DNA of 56,873 nt from Siccirubricoccus soli (GCF_024178315.1 NZ_JAMZIK010000103.1:1-56873); one strand, 5' to 3'. Shown: positions 1 to 8,500, counted from the first letter of the stretch. A program made the numbers and translations. Notes: generated by a model not told the origin, from the letters alone.

Positions 1-1363
1 CCAGCGCGGCCTCGGCCTCGGCCAGCGCGGCGTCCAGCCGGCGGCGCTGCTCCACCAGCTTCGCGGCGCGGTCGCGCGCGGCGGCCAGGGCCGCGCTGGC
101 GGCATTGGCCCGGGCGGCCTGCTCGGCAGCGTCCTCGGTGGCGGCATTGGCGGCGCGCTCGGCCTCCCGGGCAGCATCGCTGGCCTCCGCCAGCTTCGCT
201 TCCGCCTCGGCCATCCGGATGGGGAGGCTGGCCTCCGCCGCTTCCAGCCCGCGCGCTTCCCGCGCTAGGCGAGTGGCGGCAGCCTCGGCATCGCTGGCCG
301 CCTCGGCGGCATCCTCCAGGTCCCGCTCGGCCTGGGCGAGACGGGCCTCGGCTGCTTCCAGCGCGGCGATGGCGCGCTGCTCGGCGGCTTCCAGCCCCTC
401 ATTCTCCACCCGGCGGCGTTCCAGCGCGGTGCGGGTCCTGGCTTCGGCGGCGCGCGGCTCGGGCAGCGCGGCCTCGGCGGCGAAGCTGCGGCGGGCAGCG
501 GCCTCCGCCTCGGCCTCGGCCGCCTGGGTGGCGGCGCGGGCCGCCTCCAGCCCTGCGGTCGCATGGGCCAGCGCGGCCGTCGCCTTGGCGTTCAGCAGCG
601 CCAGCCACTCCGCCTCCGCCCCCCGCACCAAGCCGGAGAGGTTGCGGTAGCGGTTGGCCTGCCGCGCCTGGCGCTGCAGCCCCTGGCGCTGCGCCTCGAG
701 CTGCCCGAGCAGATCCTCCGAGCGCGTCAGGTTGGTTTCGGCCTGGCGGAGCTTGAGCTCGGCCTCATGCCGCCGGGCGCGGAGGCCGCTGATGCCGGCC
801 GCCTCCTCCAGCACCTGCCGGCGCTCCTCCGGCTTGGCGCCGATCATGGCGGCGACGCGGCCCTGGCTGACCATGGCCGAGGCGCGGGCGCCGGAGCCGA
901 TATCGGCGAACATGGTCTGGACGTCCCGCGCCCGGACCTCCCGCCCGTTCACCCGGAAGGCGGAACCCTCGCCGCGGGCGATCTTGCGGCTGATCTCGAG
1001 CTCCGGCGCCTCGGCATGCGGCGGCGGGGCGAGGCCGGCGGCGTCCTCAAGGTAAAGCGTCACCTCCGCCAGGTTGCGGCCCGGGCGGGTCGCGGTGCCG
1101 GCGAAGATCACGTCCTCCATCTCGCCGCCGCGCATGGAGCGGGCGGAGGTCTCGCCCATCGCCCAGCGCAGCGCCTCGACGACATTGGACTTGCCGCAGC
1201 CATTCGGCCCGACGATGCCGGTCAGCCCCGGCAGGACCTCGACATTCGTCGCCTCGGCGAAGCTCTTGAACCCGGCGATGCGCAGGCGCGCGAGCGTGGC
1301 CCGCGGCGCCTTCCGCTCCTCGGGCGCAGCATCCTCCGGGGGCGCGGCCTCCGCCTCGCTCAA
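1..1363 (-). CDS. smc: Chromosome segregation ATPase SMC, N-terminal part (runs off the window)
   Basis: Cytoplasmic SMC ATPase that organises and segregates the chromosome together with ScpA/ScpB. Reading the minus strand from a TTG at 1363-1361 gives an ABC-type head: the segment RIAGFKSFAE, then Walker A GPNGCGKSN at about residues 52-60, then GETSARSMRGG. A stretch with the SMC-family motif SQGRVAAMIGAKPEERR follows, and then Ala/Glu/Arg-rich coiled coil to the window edge. About 454 of an expected 1,100-1,200 residues are present; the hinge and C-terminal head lie outside. No ATG occurs near the N-terminus. The TTG overlaps the stop codon of the upstream DsbA-like gene (TTGA) and has GAGG-type ribosome-binding sequence just before it, so translation is probably coupled. 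Identity is certain; the exact start is inferred. Confidence 0.95.
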   Translation of the reverse strand, partial: MSEAEAAPPEDAAPEERKAPRATLARLRIAGFKSFAEATNVEVLPGLTGIVGPNGCGKSNVVEALRWAMGETSARSMRGGEMEDVIFAGTATRPGRNLAEVTLYLEDAAGLAPPPHAEAPELEISRKIARGEGSAFRVNGREVRARDVQTMFADIGSGARASAMVSQGRVAAMIGAKPEERRQVLEEAAGISGLRARRHEAELKLRQAETNLTRSEDLLGQLEAQRQGLQRQARQANRYRNLSGLVRGAEAEWLALLNAKATAALAHATAGLEAARAATQAAEAEAEAAARRSFAAEAALPEPRAAEARTRTALERRRVENEGLEAAEQRAIAALEAAEARLAQAERDLEDAAEAASDAEAAATRLAREARGLEAAEASLPIRMAEAEAKLAEASDAAREAERAANAATEDAAEQAARANAASAALAAARDRAAKLVEQRRRLDAALAEAEAAL

Positions 1364-1974
1364 GCCTTCTTCGCCTCCTCGACCAGGGCCTGGAAGCGCT
1401 CGAAGGGGATGCTGCCGGACTGGTTGCGCGGGGCGCGGTCGCCGGCGCGGAAGGAGAAGGTCGGGGTGGCGCGGATCTCGTATTCCCGCTCGGCGACGGA
1501 GCGCTGCTCCAGGATGGCGCGGGCGAGGCTGTCATCCGCCACCACCTCGTCGAATTTCGGCCGCGGCATGCCGGCCAGCCCGGCCATCTGGGCGAGGCCG
1601 GCCATCGGGTCGCGGCTGAAGGCCCAGCGGTCCTGGTTGTTGAGCAGGGTGCCGATGAAGGCCTCGTACTGGCCCTCCGGCAGGGAGCGGGCGACCTGGG
1701 CGGCGGTCAGTGCCAGCCGGTCCAGCGGGAAGTCCCGCCAGATCAGGCGGATGGCGCCCTTGTCCACCAGCTCCGCCTTCACCTTCGGGAAGACCTCCCG
1801 ATGGAAGGCGGCGCAATGGGAGCAGGTGAGGGAGAAGAATTCCTGCACCCGCACCGGCGCGTCGGCCGGGCCGACGCCGCGCTCCGCCAGCCGCGGATCG
1901 GGCGCCTGCGCCAGGGCGAGACCCGGCAGCAGCAGGGCGGGGGCGGCGAGGATAGCGCGGCGGGTCGGCGACAT
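1360..1974 (-). CDS. DsbA-family thiol:disulfide oxidoreductase
   Basis: Exported thioredoxin-fold protein (204 residues) expected to form or shuffle disulfides in the periplasm. The N-terminus MSPTRRAILAAPALLLPGLA is a signal peptide with twin arginines (RR at residues 5-6), ending near ALAQA. The active-site CxxC is CSHC at residues 51-54, and a cis-Pro loop of the type ATPTF follows near residue 175. The start at 1974 is preferred over an in-frame codon 45 bases upstream because GGAGG lies 4 bases before it and because it places the signal peptide at the N-terminus. It sits between a DUF721 gene and smc with overlapping ends, an order I recall from other alphaproteobacteria. A DsbG/DsbC-like isomerase role cannot be excluded; its redox partner is not in the window. 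Confidence 0.88.
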   Translation of the reverse strand: MSPTRRAILAAPALLLPGLALAQAPDPRLAERGVGPADAPVRVQEFFSLTCSHCAAFHREVFPKVKAELVDKGAIRLIWRDFPLDRLALTAAQVARSLPEGQYEAFIGTLLNNQDRWAFSRDPMAGLAQMAGLAGMPRPKFDEVVADDSLARAILEQRSVAEREYEIRATPTFSFRAGDRAPRNQSGSIPFERFQALVEEAKKA

Positions 1975-2015
1975 GGGACCTCCGGGAGGCGGGCACCCCC
2001 GGGCGGGCCGGGGGA

Positions 2016-2741
2016 TCATCGCCGGTTCCGATAGACTCCTGCCGCCAGCTTTGCCAGCGCTTCCCGCAGCTCCCCGGACGGCAGGGCCTCCAGCGCGGCA
2101 TGGGTGGCGGGCGGCAGGGGGGCGGGTTCCGGCCGTGGCGGCGCGGCCTTCGGGGCGAGGCCGGGGAGCTGGACGAAGCGCAGCCTTTCCACTGCCACCC
2201 GGCCGAGATGGCCGTTGATCCGCTGGATGAGCTGGGGGGCGAGGTGGCTCAGCTCCATCGCCACCGGTCCCGTGCAGCCGAGGGTGAGGGTGCCCTGGGC
2301 CAGGCGTTGCGGCCGGGTGACGGCGGCGAGGGCCGGGCCGACCACATTCACCCAGTCCGCCAGCAGCATGGCCCCGGCCGGGCTGCGGCGCTTGAAGGCC
2401 GAGCGGGTCAGGGCCGGCAGCAGGGCGCCGAGCGGGCGGGGGCCATAGGGGCTGCGGGCGCCGCCCATTGGCCCGGCCGGCGACGGCGTGGCCCTGGCGC
2501 CGGCCGGAGCGGCGGCGTGGCCGGTCGGGGAGGATGAGCGGCTCTCCGATGGCGTGGCCCTGGGGGCGGCGTGGCCGGCGGGGGGGGGCGGGTGGCCCTC
2601 CGGTGGCGTGGCCCGGGAGGCGGCCTCGCCGGCCGGGGGCGGGGCGCTGCGGCGCCGGGCGCCGCCCTGCGGTGTGGGCCGCCTCGAAGGGTTGCTCCCT
2701 TGCAGGGTGCCTTGGCGCGGATCTGGGCTATCTTTGGCCAT
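2016..2741 (-). CDS. DUF721 (DciA-like) protein with low-complexity N-terminus
   Basis: Protein of 241 residues in two parts. Residues 1-95 are Pro/Ala/Gly/Arg-rich with degenerate repeats (segments such as GHAAPRATP). Residues from about 97 form a DUF721 domain (LADWVNVVGPALAAVTRP, then a segment containing MELSHLAPQLIQRIN). DUF721 is the core of DciA, which helps load the replicative helicase DnaB in many bacteria that lack DnaC; that role is inferred from the family. The longest frame begins at 2741, directly abutting the divergent mutY start at 2742. An internal ATG (MGGARSPYG, codon at 2471-2469) would remove the low-complexity part and leave about 270 bases for promoters, so the true start is uncertain. 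A run of nine G (2580-2588, plus strand) lies in the repeat part. Confidence 0.75.
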   Translation of the reverse strand: MAKDSPDPRQGTLQGSNPSRRPTPQGGARRRSAPPPAGEAASRATPPEGHPPPPAGHAAPRATPSESRSSSPTGHAAAPAGARATPSPAGPMGGARSPYGPRPLGALLPALTRSAFKRRSPAGAMLLADWVNVVGPALAAVTRPQRLAQGTLTLGCTGPVAMELSHLAPQLIQRINGHLGRVAVERLRFVQLPGLAPKAAPPRPEPAPLPPATHAALEALPSGELREALAKLAAGVYRNRR

Positions 2742-3791
2742 ATGGCCATCCTACCCCCCGCCGCGCCGCTGCTCGACTGGTATGACCGCCATCGGCGGGT
2801 GCTGCCCTTCCGCGCCACGGAGGGGGCGCCCGATCCGTACCAGGTCTGGCTCTCCGAGGTGATGCTGCAGCAGACCACGGTGGCGGCGGTGGGGCCGCGC
2901 TTCGCCCGCTTCCTGGCGCGCTTCCCGGATGTGGCGGCGCTGGCCGCGGCGCCCGAGGCGGCGGTGATGGAGGAATGGGCGGGTCTCGGCTACTACGCCC
3001 GGGCCCGCAACCTCCATGCCTGCGCCAAGGCGGTGGCGGCGGCCGGCGGCTTCCCGCGGAGTACGGCGGGGCTGCGGGCGCTGCCCGGCATCGGGCCCTA
3101 TACCGCCGCCGCCATCGCTGCCATCGCCTTCGGCGAGGCGGTGGTGCCGGTGGACGGCAATGTGGAGCGGGTGGTGGCGCGCCTCGCCGCCGAGGAGACG
3201 CCGCTGCCGGCCGCCAGGCCACGCCTGGCGGCGCTGGCCGCGGGGTTCATGACGGATGCGGCGGCGCGGGCGCGGCCGGGGGATTTCGCCCAGGCGCTGT
3301 TCGACCTGGGCGCCACCATCTGCACGCCGCGCGCCCCGGCCTGCGCCCTCTGCCCCTGGCGCGGCGGCTGCGCGGCACAGCTTCGGGGCATCCAGGCGGA
3401 GCTGCCGCGCAAGGCCGCCAAGCGCGCGCGGCCGCTACGCCAGGGCGTGCATTTCCTACTGCGCGACGCGGCCGGGCGGGTGCTGCTGCGCCGCCGCCCG
3501 CCGCGCGGCCTGCTGGGCGGGATGCTGGAACTGCCCGGCACCCCCTGGCGGGACGCGCCCTGGGAGGCGGCGGAGGCGCTGGAATTCGCCCCGCGCCCGG
3601 CCCTCGAGTGGCGGTCCCTGCCCGGCGTGGCACGGCACGGCTTCACCCATTTCGAGCTGGAGATGCGGCTGTTCGCCGCCGCGGTGCCCGAGCTTGCGGC
3701 CGGGGAAGGGGAGGAGCTGCGGCCGCTGGCGGGCCTGGACGCTGCCCTGCCCACGGTGATGCGGCGGGTGCTCCGCCTGGGAGAAGGGTAG
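2742..3791 (+). CDS. mutY: A/G-specific adenine glycosylase MutY
   Basis: Base-excision repair enzyme that removes adenine mispaired with 8-oxoguanine; 349 residues, normal length. Visible features in order: the catalytic-Glu segment SEVMLQQT (Glu39), helix-hairpin-helix LPGIGPYTA from about residue 113, catalytic Asp in VPVDGNVERV (about Asp138), the four-cysteine [4Fe-4S] motif C-x6-C-x2-C-x5-C at about residues 194-210, and a C-terminal NUDIX-like domain that recognises 8-oxoG. The ATG at 2742 is chosen because the fold begins at once (LLDWYDRHRRVLPFR); the frame is open upstream only as low-complexity sequence antisense to DUF721. No ribosome-binding site is obvious before it. Confidence 0.95.
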   Translation: MAILPPAAPLLDWYDRHRRVLPFRATEGAPDPYQVWLSEVMLQQTTVAAVGPRFARFLARFPDVAALAAAPEAAVMEEWAGLGYYARARNLHACAKAVAAAGGFPRSTAGLRALPGIGPYTAAAIAAIAFGEAVVPVDGNVERVVARLAAEETPLPAARPRLAALAAGFMTDAAARARPGDFAQALFDLGATICTPRAPACALCPWRGGCAAQLRGIQAELPRKAAKRARPLRQGVHFLLRDAAGRVLLRRRPPRGLLGGMLELPGTPWRDAPWEAAEALEFAPRPALEWRSLPGVARHGFTHFELEMRLFAAAVPELAAGEGEELRPLAGLDAALPTVMRRVLRLGEG

Positions 3792-3882
3792 CGGCACCGG
3801 GGCGGGGCAGGCTTCGCCACCGCCCGCAGCATCCGGCGCCGCCGCCCCTCTATGCCGGCCCGGTCACCGCCCCGGAGCTGCC

Positions 3883-5166
3883 ATGCCTGCCCCCGCCGTC
3901 CTCTCCGCCACGCCCGGCTTCTTCGGTTGGCGCGTCGTCTCGGCCGCCTTCGTCGTGGCGATGTTCGGCTGGGGCGTGAGCTTCTACGGCCCGCCCATTT
4001 TCCTGCACACCCTGCAGGCCGAACGGGGCTGGCCGGTCGGGCTGGTCTCCGCCGCCATCACCTGCCACTTCCTGGTCGGCGCCGCGATCGTCGCCAATCT
4101 GGCCGGGCTCTACCGCCGCTTCGGCCTGGTCGCCGTCACCCGGGCGGCGGCGCTGGCTACCGCCCTGGGCTGTCTCGGCTGGGCGCTGGCGGCGCAGCCC
4201 TGGCAGCTCTTCGCCGCCACGCTGCTGAGCGGCTTCGGCTGGGCCGGGACCGGCGGGGCGGCGATCAACGCCATGGTCTCCCCCTGGTTCGACCGGCGGC
4301 GGCCGGCGGCGCTCAGCACCGCCTATAACGGCGCCAGCATCGGCGGGGTGCTGCTCTCGCCACTCTGGGTGCTGCTGATCGGCCGCTTCGGCTTCGCCGG
4401 AGCGATGACGCTGGTCGGCGGCGCCATGGTGCTGGTGCTGTGGTGCCTCGCCGGGCCAATCCTCGGCCGCAGCCCGGAGGCGATGGGCCAGGCGCCGGAT
4501 GGCGCACTGCCCGGCACCGCGGCGCCGCGCCCGGCCGCCCCGCCGCCGGGCGGGTCGCTATGGCGGGATGGCCGCTTCCTCACCCTGGCCGGCGCCACCT
4601 CGCTCGGCCTCTTCGCCCAGATCGGGCTGATCGCGCATCTCTTCTCGCTGCTGGTCCCGACGCTCGGGGCGGAGCTCGCCGGGGTGGCGGCGGGGCTGGC
4701 CACGGCCTGCGCGATCCTCGGCCGTACCGCGCTGGGCTGGCTGCTGCCGCCCGGGGCGGACCGGCGCCGGGCGGCGGCGGCCAACTACCTGCTGCAATGC
4801 TGCGGCTCCCTGGTCCTGCTGGCGGCGGGCGGGGTCAGCGTGCCGTTGCTGCTGGCCGGCGTGGTGCTGTTCGGCCTTGGCCTCGGCAATGCCACCTCCC
4901 TGCTGCCGCTGATGGCGCAGCAGGATTTCGCCCCGGCCGAGGCCGGGCGGGTCGTCGCCCTGATCACCGCCTGCAGCCAGGCCGCCTATGCCTTCGCCCC
5001 CGCCGCCTTCGGCCTGCTGCGGGAGGCCGGCGCCCCCTGGGGCGGCCCCGCCGGGGCGCCCGCCCTGTTCCTGGCGGCCGCCCTGGCGCAGCTGCTGGCC
5101 GCCGGGGTGCTGCTCGGCGGCAGGCGGCCGCAGGCCGTGATTCAGCCGCCATCCCGCAGCGCATAG
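3883..5166 (+). CDS. MFS transporter
   Basis: Major facilitator superfamily permease of 427 residues with about twelve hydrophobic segments, starting FFGWRVVSAAFVVAMFGWGV. A cytoplasmic loop with SPWFDRRRPAALS (around residues 135-147) and the long central loop near residue 200, rich in Gly/Ala/Pro, fit the 6+6 architecture. The pattern resembles the OxlT/monocarboxylate-type branch, but the substrate cannot be read from sequence. It lies 91 bases after mutY, so it could be cotranscribed or have its own promoter. Its last 25 bases overlap the 3' end of the convergent YdcF-like gene. Confidence 0.85.
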   Translation: MPAPAVLSATPGFFGWRVVSAAFVVAMFGWGVSFYGPPIFLHTLQAERGWPVGLVSAAITCHFLVGAAIVANLAGLYRRFGLVAVTRAAALATALGCLGWALAAQPWQLFAATLLSGFGWAGTGGAAINAMVSPWFDRRRPAALSTAYNGASIGGVLLSPLWVLLIGRFGFAGAMTLVGGAMVLVLWCLAGPILGRSPEAMGQAPDGALPGTAAPRPAAPPPGGSLWRDGRFLTLAGATSLGLFAQIGLIAHLFSLLVPTLGAELAGVAAGLATACAILGRTALGWLLPPGADRRRAAAANYLLQCCGSLVLLAAGGVSVPLLLAGVVLFGLGLGNATSLLPLMAQQDFAPAEAGRVVALITACSQAAYAFAPAAFGLLREAGAPWGGPAGAPALFLAAALAQLLAAGVLLGGRRPQAVIQPPSRSA

Positions 5167-5867
5167 ACCAGCCGCCCGGCCCATTCCCTGAGCGCATACC
5201 AGCTCTGGGCCCAGCGATCCGGCCGCGGCACCCAGTCCCGGAGGCGGCCATCCGGTACCCGGTCCATTCGCACCGGCGCCGCCAGCGTCACCATCCCCGC
5301 CCGGGCGAAGGCCTGCTGCGAGCGGGGCATGTGCCAGGCATGCGTCACCAGCCAGGCGGTGCCGATTCCCTCGGCCCGCAGAAGCCTCGCGCTGAACGCC
5401 GCATTCTCCCTTGTGTCGCGGGCGCGATCCTCCACCCAGCGCACCGGCACGCCGAATTCCTCCCGCAGCGCCGCCGCCATCACGCCGGCGATCGGCGGCT
5501 CCCCCCGCCCCAGCGCGCCGCCGGTGACCAGCAGCGGCAGGCCGGTGCGCCGTGCCAGCGCCGCGCCGGCGCGCAGCCGCTCCAGCGTCAGCGGCCCCAC
5601 CTCCGCCCCTTCCCGCGTCCGCGCCGCCTCGCCGGAGAGCACGATGACGGCGCCGGGCGGCGCGCCGGCGGCCGGGTAGGGCTCGCCCACCCGCACCTCC
5701 CGCTCCAGCGAGGCGTAGAGCAGCCCGGCGCAGAGCGGCGTGGCGAGGAACAGCAGCAGCAGCGCCGCCAGCGCGACCAGCCCCCGCCGGCGCCCCAGCC
5801 CGCCCAGCAATGCCACCAGCACGAGGAGCAGTGGCGGCAGCAGCAGCGAGGTCAGGGTCCCCTGCAT
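5142..5867 (-). CDS. YdcF/ElyC-family (DUF218) membrane-anchored protein
   Basis: 241-residue protein with two N-terminal hydrophobic segments (residues about 1-25 and 30-50) followed by a DUF218 domain: GAVIVLSGEAARTREG, LLVTGGALGRGE, a DRARDTRENAAFSA segment and LVTHAWHMPRSQQAF. The TREN and HAWHMPRS segments are hallmarks of the ElyC/SanA/YdcF family, whose members act in envelope biogenesis (undecaprenyl-phosphate metabolism or barrier function) but have no established common reaction. It is convergent with the MFS gene and lies downstream of the GT2 gene on the same strand, separated by a palindromic repeat. A link to polysaccharide or envelope synthesis is inferred from these neighbours. 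Confidence 0.85.
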   Translation of the reverse strand: MQGTLTSLLLPPLLLVLVALLGGLGRRRGLVALAALLLLFLATPLCAGLLYASLEREVRVGEPYPAAGAPPGAVIVLSGEAARTREGAEVGPLTLERLRAGAALARRTGLPLLVTGGALGRGEPPIAGVMAAALREEFGVPVRWVEDRARDTRENAAFSARLLRAEGIGTAWLVTHAWHMPRSQQAFARAGMVTLAAPVRMDRVPDGRLRDWVPRPDRWAQSWYALREWAGRLVYALRDGG

Positions 5868-5889
5868 GCCTCGTCCCTGCCCGACGCCG

Positions 5890-6000
5890 CGCCGCTGGAG
5901 CGTGGCCGGTTGAGGCCGAATCGACCGAGACCGCGAATCACGCGACCAAACAATGAGCTGGAGCGGGACGGTAAGCGAAGCTCCACCGATCCCGCTCTAG
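5890..6000 (-). repeat. TAGAGC-type palindromic repeat, diverged copy
   Basis: Minus-strand element beginning TAGAGCGGGATCGG at 6000. GAGCGGGA pairs with TCCCGCTC (plus-strand arms 5961-5968 and 5990-5997) and an inner CGGT/ACCG extends the stem. A TTGTTT-containing tail follows, as in the clearer copies near 29.0 and 46.0 kb. The TAG at its edge is the stop codon of the glycosyltransferase gene. The hairpin may act as its terminator. The far boundary is approximate. Confidence 0.6.
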
Positions 6001-6908
6001 CTGTAGAGATGTGCCCGCTCCGCCTGCCGCACGCTGTCATCCGCCAGAATATCGCGGCGGATGCGGCGGCAGGCGCGCCAGTCGAACCAGGTGTTCAGGC
6101 CGTTCCAGCGCAGCCGCATGTGCCGGTGCCGCGCCCGGTAGAGGTCCAGCACATGCGCCGGCATCGCCGCCGCGCCTTCCTCCCACAGCAGGGGGTAGAG
6201 CATGTTGGCCTGCTGCCGCCGCACCGCATAGCGCATCATCCGGTTGTGGTAGATCCGCCAATCGCCCGGGCGGAAGGGGGAGAGGGAGGGGTAGCTGAAG
6301 CCCGCCGCCTCGCAGGCGATGATGCGGCGGTCGTCCCGCTCCCCCCTGGTGTCCAGATTCCATTTGATGAGGGTGCCGACCAGCCCATCCTCCCCGAACA
6401 TGCCGAAGGGCAGGCGGAGGCCGCGGCGGCGGAAGGCCATGACGCAGCGGTCGCGCAGGGCGTAGAGGTTGCCGGCGACGAATTTCTCCCGCACCAGATT
6501 GGCGCGGAACGCCGCCCGGGTGCGGCCGGAGACGGGCAGGCCGGCGCAGGCATCCGCCTCCGGCGCCGCGGCGAAGGCGGCGAGGAAGCCGGCGATGCTG
6601 CCCGGGGCGATCATCACATCGGCATCGGTGAAGACATGGATCGCGGCGTCTTCCGGTGCCACTTCATGGGTGTAGTGGTTCCAGGCATTGGCCTTGTCGC
6701 CGCGCTGGATCACCACCGGCACCAGTTCGAAACCTGCCGGCCTGTAGGCGCGGACCACCTCCTCCGTCCGGTCGCGGCAGCCATTGATGAGGACATAGAT
6801 GCGCAGCCGGGCCTCCGCGGCGCACGCGCCGATCGCGTCCAGGCAGGCGGCGATGCCAGCCTCCTCGTTGTAGGCGAAGACCGCAATCGACACGATAGGA
6901 CCGGCCAT
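5997..6908 (-). CDS. Family 2 glycosyltransferase
   Basis: 303-residue GT-A fold glycosyltransferase. The N-terminal strand reads IVSIAVFAYNEEAGI, nucleotide-sugar binding includes LINGCRDRTEEVV, and the DxD-type metal motif is FTDADVM near residue 95. The region around residues 170-180 (FGMFGEDGLVG) includes an acidic ED pair that may act as catalytic base. There is no transmembrane segment, so it is probably a cytoplasmic or peripheral enzyme transferring sugar onto a lipid-linked or secreted glycan; donor and acceptor are unknown. It is divergent from the acyltransferase gene with only 40 bases between the chosen starts. Its stop codon is the TAG of a palindromic repeat. Confidence 0.88.
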   Translation of the reverse strand: MAGPIVSIAVFAYNEEAGIAACLDAIGACAAEARLRIYVLINGCRDRTEEVVRAYRPAGFELVPVVIQRGDKANAWNHYTHEVAPEDAAIHVFTDADVMIAPGSIAGFLAAFAAAPEADACAGLPVSGRTRAAFRANLVREKFVAGNLYALRDRCVMAFRRRGLRLPFGMFGEDGLVGTLIKWNLDTRGERDDRRIIACEAAGFSYPSLSPFRPGDWRIYHNRMMRYAVRRQQANMLYPLLWEEGAAAMPAHVLDLYRARHRHMRLRWNGLNTWFDWRACRRIRRDILADDSVRQAERAHLYS

Positions 6909-6948
6909 GCGAATAAGCCCCTGGTTGCCCCGTTAATAGCCTCGCGCC

Positions 6949-8124
6949 GTGCCGGGCGCAGCCCCCCTTTCGCCATGCCGGCCGGGGAATGGCCGGGCGG
7001 AGTCTGGACCCATTGCCTTGCCTGATGATGAAGCCGGGCCGGCACCGCGGCTGAGCGCCGCGCCGGTCCGGGATTTCGCCGCGCTCGGCGCCGAATGGCG
7101 GGGGCTGGAGGCGCGGGCGGCGCCCTACACCCCCTTCCAGTCCTGGTCCTGGGTGGGCTGCCTGGCGGCGGAGCGCTATACGGACCCGGTGCTGCTGCGG
7201 GCGGAGCGCGATGGGCGGCTGCTCGGCCTCGCCCTCTGCAACCGCGACGCCGGGCGGCTCTGCCTGGCGGAGGCGGGGGAGGTGGCGCTGGACGCGCCCT
7301 TCATCGAGCACAACGCGCCGCTGCTGGCGGCGGAGGCGGGGCCGGAGCTGGCCGCGGCGCTGCTGCGGCAGGGCTGGCTTGTGCCGGGGGTGCGGCGGCT
7401 GGTGCTTTCGGGCGTCGCGCCGGGGCTGGCGGCGGCGGCGGGCGGCACTCCCTGGCGCTGGCAGGCACGGCCGGCGCCCTGGGTGGATTTGGCGGCGCTG
7501 CGGGCGGCCGGGCAGGGGCATCTGGGCGCGCTCAGCGCCAATGCCCGTCAGCAGCTTCGTCGTGCGATGCGGCGGGTGGAGCGCCATGGCAAGCTGCGGC
7601 TGGAACGCGCCGGGACGCCGGCCGAGGCCGCCGCCTTCCTCGACCAGCTCATGGCGCTGCATGGCGAGAGCTGGCGGGCGCGGGGCCGGCCGGGCGCCTT
7701 CGCCACGCCCTTCGCCCGCCGCTTCCACCAGGCGCTGGTGGCCGGGGGCCTGCCACGCGGCGAGGTGGAGCTGCTGCGCATCAGCGCGGGGGAGCGGGTG
7801 CTCGGCCTGCTCTACAATTTGCGCCGCGGTGGTCGGATCCATGCCTATCAGAGCGGCTTCGCGCTGGGCGGCGAGGCGGCGCGGGACCGGCCTGGCCTGA
7901 TCTGCCATCACCTGGCCATCGAGGCGGCCCTGGCCGAGGCCGCAGAATGTTACGATTTCCTGGCCGGCGAGGCGCGCTACAAGCGGAGCCTGGCGAATGC
8001 CGAGGTGCGGCTGGTCTGGGCGGAGCTGGTGCCGCCCTGGTCGCCCCGCGGCCTGCTCGCCCGGGCGCGGCGGAGCCGCCTCGGCCGCGGCGTGGAGAGG
8101 TTGGTAAGGCGATGCGGGGCGTAA
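6949..8124 (+). CDS. CelD/BcsL-type GNAT acyltransferase
   Basis: Protein of up to 391 residues from the GNAT-like family seen in exopolysaccharide and cellulose clusters (CelD/BcsL, COG5653 type). The N-terminal half carries the family segment TPFQSWSWVGCLAAE (around residue 62). The C-terminal half has the acetyltransferase core: ALSANARQQLRRAMRRVE, then LLRISAGERVLGLLYNL, then YDFLAGEARYKRSLAN, the last typical of this family. It probably acylates a sugar or lipid precursor in the cytoplasm. The start is uncertain: GTG at 6949 is the longest choice; TTG at 7018 would remove 23 poorly conserved residues and widen the gap to the divergent gene. Confidence 0.82.
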   Translation: MPGAAPLSPCRPGNGRAESGPIALPDDEAGPAPRLSAAPVRDFAALGAEWRGLEARAAPYTPFQSWSWVGCLAAERYTDPVLLRAERDGRLLGLALCNRDAGRLCLAEAGEVALDAPFIEHNAPLLAAEAGPELAAALLRQGWLVPGVRRLVLSGVAPGLAAAAGGTPWRWQARPAPWVDLAALRAAGQGHLGALSANARQQLRRAMRRVERHGKLRLERAGTPAEAAAFLDQLMALHGESWRARGRPGAFATPFARRFHQALVAGGLPRGEVELLRISAGERVLGLLYNLRRGGRIHAYQSGFALGGEAARDRPGLICHHLAIEAALAEAAECYDFLAGEARYKRSLANAEVRLVWAELVPPWSPRGLLARARRSRLGRGVERLVRRCGA

Positions 8125-8203
8125 TGGGCACCGCCGGCGCGGCGTGCCGGCGGGTTGCAAGGGCCGGTGCGGCGTGCCGGCGAGGCGGGGGGCGCGGCGT
8201 GGC

Positions 8204-8497
8204 ATGATCGACAATTTCGGGATCCTGGTGACCTGCCTGGCCTGCCTCTACGTCGCCTTCCGCGCCGTGCAGCTCGACGCCATGCTGCCCTGGTTCCAGC
8301 CGCCGCAGCGGCCCCTGGCGGAGGCGGAGGAGGTGGAGGCGACTCCGCCGCCGGCCGCGCCGCGCCGTGCTGCGCGCACCGCCGCCCCGCGGCCTGCCGG
8401 GGCCGAGGCCCGCCGCGCGCCGGAGCCGCCCACCCCTCCCCGCACCCCTGGGGGCGGCGGCTGGCGCGCCCGGGCGCGGCCGCCGGAAGGGCTCTGA
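8204..8497 (+). CDS. Small membrane-anchored protein with Pro/Ala/Arg-rich tail
   Basis: 97-residue unrecognised protein. Residues about 4-24 (FGILVTCLACLYVAFRAVQL) form a single transmembrane segment. The remainder is disordered and rich in Pro, Ala, Arg and Glu. The ATG at 8204 is chosen because it sits just before the membrane segment; upstream in-frame sequence is not protein-like. It lies between the CelD-like gene and the ligase gene (3 bases before the ligase ATG), so it is probably cotranscribed and may be an accessory of the polysaccharide machinery. Function unknown. Confidence 0.55.
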   Translation: MIDNFGILVTCLACLYVAFRAVQLDAMLPWFQPPQRPLAEAEEVEATPPPAAPRRAARTAAPRPAGAEARRAPEPPTPPRTPGGGGWRARARPPEGL

Positions 8498-8500
8498 ACC

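Noticed and set aside
105-650. Plus-strand Ala/Ser/Arg-rich frame opposite smc
   Set aside because: Its composition is what antisense of an Ala/Glu/Arg coiled coil produces; smc on the minus strand is unambiguous.
2580-2588. G9 tract as a phase-variation switch
   Set aside because: The tract lies in a segment that may not be translated and DUF721 is not a typical phase-variable function; noted only as a possible slippage site.
4440-7025. Plus-strand open frame of 861 codons across the MFS, YdcF-like and glycosyltransferase genes
   Set aside because: It lies out of frame with or antisense to well-supported genes and has no family-like segments; long open shadow frames are expected at this GC content.
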